Shown: piece by piece, positions 19,501 through 25,397 of the stretch
Position numbering within the stretch: the first letter of the stretch is position 1
How the letters are laid out: every line of letters starts with the position of its first letter
Source of the DNA: RPQK01 sp041946865
GTDB lineage: Bacteria > Acidobacteriota > UBA6911 > RPQK01
Direction: 5' to 3'
Assembly (NCBI GenBank): GCA_041946865.1
Contig: JBHGBF010000015.1
Location: 1-64,000, forward strand
DNA: 64,000 bases
Position numbers and translations under genes: made by a program
Notes under the pieces: model-generated
The model's database searches: none
What the model was told of the DNA's origin: nothing
Seen by the model: only the letters and a program-made list of their open reading frames with translations

Positions 19501-19787
19501 TCCAGGACCACTCCCGGACGGACGAAACGCCGGAACCCGGTCATCTCGGCCGAGACGGTGTAGGTACCCGCCACCAGGTTAGCGATCTCGTAAGCCCCGG
19601 TTTCGTTGGTAAGAAATTCCCGCGTCCAGTTTGTGCCCTCGTTCAGCACGACAACCGCTACACCCGGGATGACTCCTCCGGTGTTGTCGCGAACCGTCCC
19701 CACGATTCTGCCAAGATTGGTTTGGGCAAAGAGCCCGACGGACAGGAAGGTTGCCAAGACAGCTACGACCAGGACCGCTCTTCTCAT
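16542..19787 (-). CDS. Oar-like TonB-dependent receptor with carboxypeptidase-like N-domain
   Basis: 1,081 residues from the ATG after GGAGGTGTGAG. A signal peptide (MRRAVLVVAVLATFLSVGLFA) is followed by a carboxypeptidase-regulatory-like domain (GRIVGTVRDNTGGVIPGVAV, about residues 26-110), a plug region with an early ESTTPLIE segment, and a long beta-barrel. The barrel repeats NFAPRIGFAFRPTQSNDFVI-type strands and closes with an aromatic-terminated strand (QVRLRLRW). Such proteins sit in the outer membrane and import or bind large substrates using the proton-motive force through TonB. Here the likely cargo is a glycan fragment, since sulfatase, Gfo/Idh and aminotransferase genes flank it. 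Its own upstream region has a strong promoter (19869-19897). Confidence 0.93.
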   Translation of the reverse strand: MRRAVLVVAVLATFLSVGLFAQTNLGRIVGTVRDNTGGVIPGVAVVVLNEGTNWTREFLTNETGAYEIANLVAGTYTVSAEMTGFRRFVRPGVVLDAGRTVRIDVQMEIGEVANEVRVESTTPLIESETPSISNSIDYELHIKSPVSTGGRPWEALVSLPNFVSGTATFVYSLAGSRGSQMEIHVDGIGTPSAGSPLGSGTMTMEGTSEFKVLAVNNSAEYSQPAILQQISRSGTNDFHGSLRYYHTNSALNARPFFAPTKAAAHDHTFGAWLGGPLVIPKLYNGKDKTFVMLSYDGGFNPGFATVNANVPTAAMRAGDFSASSFKPIKDPLTNVAFPDRKIPADRINPVSKRIQERFFPLPNYGDPAVLAQLNHRIIFDNSVKTGNADLRVDQKLSDHNTMYARVGWVQFNVARMEGNLPTIGPRSQLRNLRSAIFSDTHSFSGQLINEFRIGYHRSFNQYHGPQRGLEVLSAMGIQGIQNVPDAYGIPVISITGMQQLTQIEQAGLAEQMHQLSDSMTWIRGDHTWKFGLDVRREHPNSFLIPPQTYGAYSFTGIYTQVAYADFLLGIPQQTAKTFPAPADYRRQTDWGFFLNDEFRISPRLTLQLGVRYEYETPVSHLRDTMYNFDPASGQLILASQQALSQVSPLFNKSIGIRVADGSQFPVSSLWRADKNNFAPRIGFAFRPTQSNDFVIRAGFGMFFDRLGTGILDNSLKGPFTPGDEIYTNKITAGKAAFSFPQPFGQTPAGPSTAEPVIEAVNPDLLSPVIHQWNLSLEKEWHQTGFRVSYMGSRSNQLVLRRDINKPLPSTTPFAQNRRPYPAFKGILYNDRGGNAYYDALQLEARRRFSSLSFDFGYTWANNISDVQDSGYRDAGAVMQNPYDRQAEKGREPYAIQHRFVGNVIWQIPVGRGRRALSTVPSYLDHVLGGWETIWTMYLQSGRWFNPTFGTLDPSNTNSIGGRPDRVADGKLPDWTVDRYFDIAAFAIPPANAGRFGNCGRNVLEGPGLKTLHLGLAKNFRIHEELTLMLELAVRNLLNHPNFANPVSNLSNPTNVGRISALVDSLESGAARNMQVRLRLRW

Positions 19788-19868
19788 CTCACACCTCCGT
19801 AGAGGTGCTGCTCCTGCCAGAGGTAGGCACGAATCTCCTCCCTCTATTCGCAGCATCCGTTCGACCTC

Positions 19869-19921
19869 ACGCTACTGCCGGTGCGCCGTGGTGTCAAGTG
19901 AAAAACTATCAATATCGATAA
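19869..19921 (-). promoter_or_regulatory. Sigma70-type promoter plus upstream element of the TonB receptor
   Basis: On the minus strand TTGACA (19897-19892), a 17-bp spacer and TAGCGT (19874-19869) form a promoter about 80 bases before the start codon. Directly upstream lies GATAGTTTTTCAC, and before that TATCGATATTGATA, a 14-bp near-palindrome. The GATAGTTTT-(3-4 bases)-TTGACA-N17-TAGYGT arrangement recurs at 21783-21819 in front of the sulfatase-relic/Gfo-Idh unit. The near-palindrome is a reasonable operator candidate for the nearby ROK regulator; that link is inference. Confidence 0.65.
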
Positions 19922-21501
19922 AAAGTAGCGAACCAGTGATCGTTTGGGCGGATGCTAACTCCTGTTTTCGACATTAATAGTCGTGATCGCCGAGCCGCGC
20001 GTCGATCAAGGTGAGCACCCGACGAAAGAGAGGGGGCCTCGGCTGGGAGCGCAGGCGTCTCGCCCAATGCCATTTGCTTTTTTGGCCTTCGGCCAGGGAA
20101 GTCGGGGCAACCAGCCGCGGCGGTTGCCCCGACTTCCCTGGCCGAAGGCCAAAAAAGCAAATGGCATTGAGCGTCTCGCCGTAACCGCTCAGTTTTCTGC
20201 GAGCGAAGCGGCAGGCGCTTTTGGAGTTCATCCTGCCTGTCCGCCTCGGGATCACCGATGAACTTTTCCGCAGCCGGGTCAAACCGGAGGCTGCGGCCCG
20301 TCCGATAGGAGATGTTTGCCAGGTGGCACAGGGCGGCCGACAGGTGTCCTTCCTCGATTTCGGCGGTCAACAAGCCCGGCTTCCGCTGCCGCATCCCCTC
20401 GATGAAGTTGGCAAAATGGAGGTCTTCATCGGAGCCGGTGCTCGATGGCCCCGGCTCCTGCTTCTTTCCGAGGTACGTTTGATATCCGTCGCCGACCGTC
20501 ATGAAGCCTTCGGAGCCGAAGAATACAACGCCAATCTCGTTGTCCGGGCCCTTACCGAATCCGGCCTCGTGATTCGAGATCCAGTGGCGGACTTCGAAAA
20601 CCAGAAGCTTCTTCTCTTTGGGATATTCCAGAGTGGCCAGCTGAACATTGGGTGTTTGCTGGTCGTCCTGGAACATGAAGTGGCCACCCGATGAATGAAC
20701 TTTCTCGGGCAGCCCTAGTCCCAGGCCCCATCGAGCCAGGTCCATTTGATGCGCACCCTGGTTTCCAATGTCGCCGTTTCCATAGTCCCAGTGCCAGTGC
20801 CAGTTGTAGTGGAAGCGGTTCCGGGAGAAGGGCCGGACGGGCGCGGGACCTAGCCACAAATCGTAGCGCACTCCCGGGGGCACCGGCTCCTCCGGAGACC
20901 TGCCTATCGTTTCCCGCCACTTGTAGCAGAGGCCCTTCGCCATGTACAACTCTCCGATCACTCCCTGACTGAGCTTCTCCACGGCTTCACGGGCCGCTAT
21001 GCTGCTGCGGACGCCGGTGCCGTGCTGGACGATGCGGCCATATTTTCGTGCCGCCTCCACCAGCTTGCGTCCCTCCCAGAGATTGTGGGAGCAGGGCTTC
21101 TCCACGTAGACGTCTTTCCCGGATTGGCAGGCCCAGATGGAACCGAGAGCGTGCCAGTGGTTCGGGGTGGCGAACGCAACGGCGTCGACGTCTTTGCGGT
21201 CGAAAATCTCTCGCATATCGACGCACTTGTCGACCTTCGCTTTGGTGGCCGCCTCTAGGCGCTTAGCCTGCTGGCCGAGCACCTCTTCGTCCACGTCACA
21301 AAGCGCCACGACTTTGACACCGGGCAGGCGGGCAAAGCCGTCAATCAGCCGGCGGCCGCGTCCATGGAGGCCGACGACGGCCACCCGGATGGTGTCATTG
21401 GCGCCGAGTCGGGCTGAGGCCTGCGTGGTTTGGCCCAACCTGGCGCCCACTGTCAATCCTGTCGAACTTGTCACAAAAGCGCGTCGGTTCAATGTCTGCA
21501 T
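19909..21501 (-). CDS. Tat-exported Gfo/Idh/MocA oxidoreductase with an altered C-terminus
   Basis: 530 residues from MQTLNRRAFVTSS, where GGAGG precedes the ATG. A Tat-type leader (NRRAFV, then a hydrophobic stretch) is followed by the Rossmann motif VAVVGLHGRGRRLIDGF, the EKPCSHNLWEG lysine motif and GNQGAHQMDLARWGLG. This is the periplasmic oxidoreductase family abundant in Acidobacteria and Planctomycetes. Up to KFIGDPEADR (about residue 415) it follows the family, which normally ends soon after with a REYR-type tail. Here the frame instead runs through the 48-bp palindrome and on into the neighbouring receptor promoter. The last 100 or so residues are therefore probably non-native. The catalytic part looks intact. 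Confidence 0.82.
   Translation of the reverse strand: MQTLNRRAFVTSSTGLTVGARLGQTTQASARLGANDTIRVAVVGLHGRGRRLIDGFARLPGVKVVALCDVDEEVLGQQAKRLEAATKAKVDKCVDMREIFDRKDVDAVAFATPNHWHALGSIWACQSGKDVYVEKPCSHNLWEGRKLVEAARKYGRIVQHGTGVRSSIAAREAVEKLSQGVIGELYMAKGLCYKWRETIGRSPEEPVPPGVRYDLWLGPAPVRPFSRNRFHYNWHWHWDYGNGDIGNQGAHQMDLARWGLGLGLPEKVHSSGGHFMFQDDQQTPNVQLATLEYPKEKKLLVFEVRHWISNHEAGFGKGPDNEIGVVFFGSEGFMTVGDGYQTYLGKKQEPGPSSTGSDEDLHFANFIEGMRQRKPGLLTAEIEEGHLSAALCHLANISYRTGRSLRFDPAAEKFIGDPEADRQDELQKRLPLRSQKTERLRRDAQCHLLFWPSAREVGATAAAGCPDFPGRRPKKQMALGETPALPAEAPSLSSGAHLDRRAARRSRLLMSKTGVSIRPNDHWFATFYRY
20055..20180. repeat. 48-bp perfect inverted repeat flanked by a 10-bp direct repeat
   Basis: Arms 20065-20112 and 20122-20169 are perfect reverse complements over 48 bases, separated by nine bases. 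The decamer GCGTCTCGCC occurs immediately left (20055-20064) and right (20171-20180) in the same orientation, like a target duplication. The unit lies inside the 3' part of the Gfo/Idh reading frame and does not stop it. The sequence just outside the left arm, GGGAGCGCAGGCG (20045-20057), recurs at 28883-28895 inside another palindrome. Confidence 0.9.
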
Positions 21502-21560
21502 GTCGCCTCCCTGAAAAACTAATCGTGGATTAGTTCTCTTCGGCTCTGCAACACTCCTAA

Positions 21561-21716
21561 TCAACGTCCAATCGTTACACACCGGTTGTTGAGGTCGCCG
21601 GTGTACCCGGGCATGCCATGATTGCCATTCATGTAGCCGATCCCCGTCTGGTGGGGGTAAAGACCGGTCAGGATCGAGGCCCGCGTCGGACAACACCGAC
21701 CGCAGTTGTAAAACTG
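21561..21716 (-). pseudogene. Sulfatase active-site fragment
   Basis: In a frame different from the neighbouring gene, the minus strand reads QFYNCGRCCPTRASILTGLY then PHQTGIGYMNGNHGMPGYTG. This is the formylglycine segment (C-x-P-x-R) of type I sulfatases. About 52 codons remain, ending in a stop at 21563-21561. The metal-binding N-terminus and the rest of the enzyme are gone. A well-formed promoter sits some 70 bases upstream, so the promoter outlived its gene and may now drive the following Gfo/Idh gene. Confidence 0.8.
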
Positions 21717-21782
21717 CGCGACGGCTAAGCGACAAGGCCGTTGGCCTCCTCCATGTCCGCGCGCCTTTTGCGCAGCACCCTG

Positions 21783-21835
21783 ACACTAGCTTCCCCCTCC
21801 GGTCATGTCAAGCAAAACTATCTTTTATGTCATAA
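21783..21835 (-). promoter_or_regulatory. Promoter upstream of the sulfatase relic / Gfo-Idh unit
   Basis: On the minus strand TTGACA (21811-21806), a 17-bp spacer and TAGTGT (21788-21783). Upstream of it is GATAGTTTTGC, then TATGACATAAAAGATAG. It matches the TonB receptor promoter in the -35 box, spacer length, four of the first four variable positions of the -10 region (TAG-GT) and the GATAGTTTT element. That points to a common regulator or at least a common ancestry. Confidence 0.62.
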
Positions 21836-21878
21836 ACCGGAATCCTCACGGCGGAATTTGGCCTCTTTCCTAGTGGTA

Positions 21879-21907
21879 TTGACATAAAATCGGAAGGCGT
21901 CTAGAGT
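21879..21907 (+). promoter_or_regulatory. Promoter of the ROK regulator gene
   Basis: TTGACA (21879-21884), 17 bp, TAGAGT (21902-21907). It starts about 50 bases before the ATG. It uses the same perfect -35 and TAG-GT-type -10 as the two minus-strand promoters nearby but lacks the adjacent GATAGTTTT element. Confidence 0.6.
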
Positions 21908-21958
21908 AGGGCGACAGGAATGATACACTTTCATTTCGATTCCCCCAGGTAGAACCGG

Positions 21959-23221
21959 ATGAGACACGTTTCGAGCAAGCAGGAAAGAGACAAAGCGGTC
22001 ATTATGGCGGTCGTCCATCGGTTCGGGCCACTGTCCCGGGTCGATGTTCACGACTTGACCCAATTTCGCCCGACGGGCATCTCCCTGTTAGTTCGCGAGC
22101 TTCTGGACGAAGGCAGACTGCTCGAGGCAGGTCCGTCCAACAATCCGCTGGGCCGCAAACAGACGCTGCTCAGGATCAATGAAGGGTTCGGTTTTGTCGT
22201 CGGCGTGGAGTGGGACGTCTCTACGGTCATTGCGGCTGCGCTCGACCTGACGCCGCAGATCATCGCATCCGTGTCGCAACCCACCAACCTCGCCCAGGGC
22301 TCGGAGGGTCTCATCAAACAACTGCTGTCCTGTACGAGGCAAGCCATCGAACGCGCCGGCAGGCGTGGTCAGACTCCGCTTGGCATAGCCGTGGCAGACC
22401 CGGGACTGGTGGATACGGAAAAGGGCATAACGATCACCTCGTCCCAGATGGATTTCTGGAAGAACATCCCCCTGCAGGAGATTTTTGAAAAGGAGTTTAA
22501 GGTCCCGTTCCTCCTGGAGAGCAACACACGAGCCATGACGATCGCCGAGAGAATGCTGGGGTCGGGCGAAAAGAGTGACGACATGGTGTACATCGACTAC
22601 CGAACCGGCGTGGGCGCCGGCGTCGTCACCGGGGGCTCTATCCTGCGCGGCTCCGGCGAATGCGCGGGGGAGTTCGGGCACACCCACGTCGTTGAGAACG
22701 GACCGGCCTGCAAGTGCGGGAGTTTCGGCTGCCTGGAGGCCATGACATCGGCTGCCGCACTGGCAAACAAGGCTCGAAAGGGCGTTTTGGAGGGCGGGAC
22801 ATCCGAAGTCCTGGCGCTGGCCGGCAATGCCGAAACTATCACCGGGGCTCACGTCCTGGAGGCGGCCCGGAGTGGAGATCGAATGTGCAGCTCGCTGGTC
22901 GAAGACATGGGGAATCACCTCGGTCTCGGCATCGCGAACCTGGTTAATCTGTTCAACCCGTCCATTGTCGTATTTGGCGGCCTGCTCGAATTGGCGGGTG
23001 ATCACCTGCTCGAGCAGATCCACCGAATCGTGAAGAGGCAGGCGTTGCCCCACGCGACCAGGAATCTCCAGTTTCGATTCGGCAAACTGGGATCGCAGGC
23101 CGGGGTTCTGGGAGCGGGTCTGCTCGTCTTGGAGAAGCTTTTTGAGATTCCGGCGTTAAAACCCCCGAAGTTCCTGGTAAGCTCCCCGGGAAGGCGACGA
23201 GTGTCGATCCCCGGGCTGTGA
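21959..23221 (+). CDS. ROK-family transcriptional regulator
   Basis: 420 residues. An N-terminal winged-helix segment (about residues 10-75; VVHRFGPLSRVDVHDLTQFR, then GRKQTLLRI) precedes a ROK sugar-kinase-like domain. The ROK zinc-binding signature CKCGSFGCLEAM and EFGHTHV are present, as is an Asp/Thr-rich nucleotide-type region (DYRTGVGAGVV). NagC/XylR-type ROK repressors bind operators through the wing-helix and release on sugar binding. Its place between the receptor/Gfo-Idh genes and a sulfatase gene makes it the obvious local regulator, sensing a sugar or amino sugar. Whether the ROK domain still has kinase activity is not clear from the sequence. Confidence 0.88.
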   Translation: MRHVSSKQERDKAVIMAVVHRFGPLSRVDVHDLTQFRPTGISLLVRELLDEGRLLEAGPSNNPLGRKQTLLRINEGFGFVVGVEWDVSTVIAAALDLTPQIIASVSQPTNLAQGSEGLIKQLLSCTRQAIERAGRRGQTPLGIAVADPGLVDTEKGITITSSQMDFWKNIPLQEIFEKEFKVPFLLESNTRAMTIAERMLGSGEKSDDMVYIDYRTGVGAGVVTGGSILRGSGECAGEFGHTHVVENGPACKCGSFGCLEAMTSAAALANKARKGVLEGGTSEVLALAGNAETITGAHVLEAARSGDRMCSSLVEDMGNHLGLGIANLVNLFNPSIVVFGGLLELAGDHLLEQIHRIVKRQALPHATRNLQFRFGKLGSQAGVLGAGLLVLEKLFEIPALKPPKFLVSSPGRRRVSIPGL

Positions 23222-23329
23222 GTGCCGAAGCCGGAGGGGCGCACAGAGCCGCGCAGCAGTGCAGGTGTTGAAAATGTTCACCGGTCTGCCAGCGTCGGCT
23301 GTTGCCTTGTCCGGGCCACTTCCTGTCTG

Positions 23330-23492
23330 AGGTCCGTAGGACTGATACGTCTATAGAAAACGGGCCGCCCGCAAGGCGAGGTCCGTAGGACTGACACGTG
23401 TTGAACCGAGCCCGAGAGTCGACGTGCCAGTCCTACGGACCTCGACTCCTGAACGGCACGATTTCTATAGACGTGTCAGTCCTAACGGACCT
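23330..23492. repeat. Nested array of four GTCCGTAGGACTGAYACGT units
   Basis: Two forward units (from 23330 and 23379) and two inverted units (ending 23442 and 23492) of a 20-base motif, AGGTCCGTAGGACTGAYACG, are nested. The outer pair extends by a CTATAGAAA tail in mirror orientation. No gene occupies the 353-base gap (23222-23574) between the convergent ROK and sulfatase genes, so the array may act as a two-way terminator. The motif's mirrored layout marks it as a palindromic repeat rather than CRISPR. Confidence 0.85.
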
Positions 23493-23574
23493 GACCCTTT
23501 CTTAACACCCTGTCAGCGTTGTGCGGCTCTCTAAAGCGACTTAAGCGTGCCCTTGTTGCACAGGACGGTCCCGC

Positions 23575-25029
23575 CTATTTCTCATACGGCACTTCGCCAG
23601 AATCGTTCGTGACGTAGCCGAAGCGCTGGACGTACTCCTCCGATGGGAGAAATTCGTCGTGAGTGTCTGCGAGCTTCTGCCTGAGGATTTCGTCCAATGA
23701 CCGTCTGATTCGAGCAAAATCGGGATCCTGGCAACGGTTGACCTTCTGGTAGGGGTCTTCGACGTTGTTATAGAGCAGCCATGGCCCTTGGAGATCGCGG
23801 ACGTAAGTGTGGGTGAGAGTGCGCACGCCTCGGAACTCCCGCCCGCCCTTCTTCTTCCCCCAGTCATGAAACGGGGCGTAACTCGCAATGAGGGCGTCAT
23901 TCTTCTGCGCACCTCCGGCGGCTTGCAGGAGATCTTTTCCCTCCACCGAACCGGGGATCGCGATTTGGCACAGTCCCAACAAAGTCGGCATGATGTCGGG
24001 AGTGCTGAGGATGGCCTCCACCTTCCGCCGGCCTCTCCCGAAGCGCTTGGGAAAACGGAGCAGGAACGGCACCAGGATCGATTCGTCCCAGGGCCTCTGT
24101 TTCAGGGTCTGGTCCTGCGAGCCCAGCATGTCACCGTGGTCTGAGGTGAAGACCAGGATCGTGTTCTCCTCCAAGCCCTCGCGGCGCAACGTCTCGACCA
24201 ACTGACCCAGACAATCGTCCAGAGCGACGATGTGGGCGTAGTAGCCGGCCAGCGCCTGCCGGACCCAGGTCTTCCACTCAGGAACGTTAGGACGAAGGCG
24301 CATGTGCTCGGGGTTAAATCGTGCCCGGTACTCGGGCGGAGCCGTATTATATGGATTGTGGGGTGGTCCCCAAGAGAGAAAAAGTGCAAAAGGTTTGCTC
24401 CGCTCACGTTTCCGGAGGAAGGTTTCAGCCTCCGACGTCTGCGCAATTGCATCGTAGCCTTTCCAGGTTTGCCGGGTTGGATCATCCGCGTAGTAGAACG
24501 AATTGTTGTACTCATGCGTGCATTCGAGGGCACGCCAGTACTTGAACCCTTGACGGTTCTCGGGAGGAATGTACGCGGAACGGCCTCGCCCGTTCAGATG
24601 CCACTTGCCGATATAGGCCGTCTCGTACCCGGCGCCGGAAAATACCTTGCCGATTGTGACGGAATCGTCCGAAAGATGCAGGTCGTTAAGAAAAATGCCG
24701 TGGGTAAGCGGGTATTGTCCTGTCATCAGGCTGGCCCGATACGGACAACATACGGGACAGTTCGAAACGGCGGCGGCAAACTGGACGCTTTCACCAGCCA
24801 GGCGATCCAGGTTGGGAGTCTGCACATTCGGATCACCTGCACGGCTCGATGCCTGAGCGCGCATCTGATCCGCGAAGACGAAGACCAGATTGGGTCGGTT
24901 CTCGGGCGCCGTGGGCCCTCCGTCAAGCGGGAAGCTGAGTGCCAAAGGCGCAACCGCGCCTGCTTGAGCGATGAACTGCCTGCGGTCAATCGGGTGACGG
25001 GGAGTGGTTGTTGTCTGTTGTGGTTCCAT
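23575..25029 (-). CDS. Tat-exported type I sulfatase
   Basis: 484 residues from MEPQQTTTTPRHPIDRRQF; an in-frame start eleven codons earlier has no better ribosome site. A Tat leader (DRRQFIAQAGAVAPLAL) precedes NLVFVFADQMRAQ (metal-binding aspartate), the formylglycine motif CCPYRAS (C-x-P-x-R), the IGKWHL lysine/histidine box, and VFTSDHGDMLG (second metal site). It needs formylglycine-generating maturation elsewhere. It removes sulfate esters from a sugar, probably of a glycan handled by the neighbouring enzymes. It is convergent with the ROK gene. Confidence 0.92.
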   Translation of the reverse strand: MEPQQTTTTPRHPIDRRQFIAQAGAVAPLALSFPLDGGPTAPENRPNLVFVFADQMRAQASSRAGDPNVQTPNLDRLAGESVQFAAAVSNCPVCCPYRASLMTGQYPLTHGIFLNDLHLSDDSVTIGKVFSGAGYETAYIGKWHLNGRGRSAYIPPENRQGFKYWRALECTHEYNNSFYYADDPTRQTWKGYDAIAQTSEAETFLRKRERSKPFALFLSWGPPHNPYNTAPPEYRARFNPEHMRLRPNVPEWKTWVRQALAGYYAHIVALDDCLGQLVETLRREGLEENTILVFTSDHGDMLGSQDQTLKQRPWDESILVPFLLRFPKRFGRGRRKVEAILSTPDIMPTLLGLCQIAIPGSVEGKDLLQAAGGAQKNDALIASYAPFHDWGKKKGGREFRGVRTLTHTYVRDLQGPWLLYNNVEDPYQKVNRCQDPDFARIRRSLDEILRQKLADTHDEFLPSEEYVQRFGYVTNDSGEVPYEK

Positions 25030-25180
25030 GATTCTCGACTTTTTCCTGTATCCAGCATCCACAAATTAGCGCGGACTTGAGCGCAGGAGCAACCAGGCGA
25101 GTCCCCAAGGGACCGAAGGAACCTCAGGGACCCCAAGGACCCATAAGCGCCAGAACAAGTGGCCGCTCGGGACGGCTTTT

Positions 25181-25388
25181 GCCCCCAGGGGGCGGATGTT
25201 TATAGTAGACGGCTGAAAGGCCCGGGCGCCCCAGCGGGGCGCGATGTTCTGATCATCTTGAGGAGCACCCATCCCCAATACGTATACTCAAATTGAGGGC
25301 GAGTATGCCGACTCGGTCAGAACATCGCACCCCGCCGGGGCGCCTTCCTTTCTGGCGTTGGCAAACTACAAACATCCGCCCTTACGGG
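25181..25388. repeat. Two inverted copies of a ~70-bp repeat
   Basis: A copy at 25181-25252 reads GGGGGCGGATGTTTATAGTA, then CGCCCCAGCGGGGCGCGATG, ending TTCTGA. A mirrored copy at 25317-25388 gives GGGCGGATGTTTGTAGTTT and GCGCCCCGGCGGGGTGCGAT on the minus strand. The copies diverge in the middle. They fill the gap between the sulfatase and CehA-type genes (both minus strand). No coding signal is seen here. Confidence 0.75.
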
Positions 25389-25397
25389 CAATGGCAT

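Noticed and set aside
23330..23492. Possible CRISPR array
   Set aside because: Only four units, two of them inverted, unequal spacers and no cas genes.
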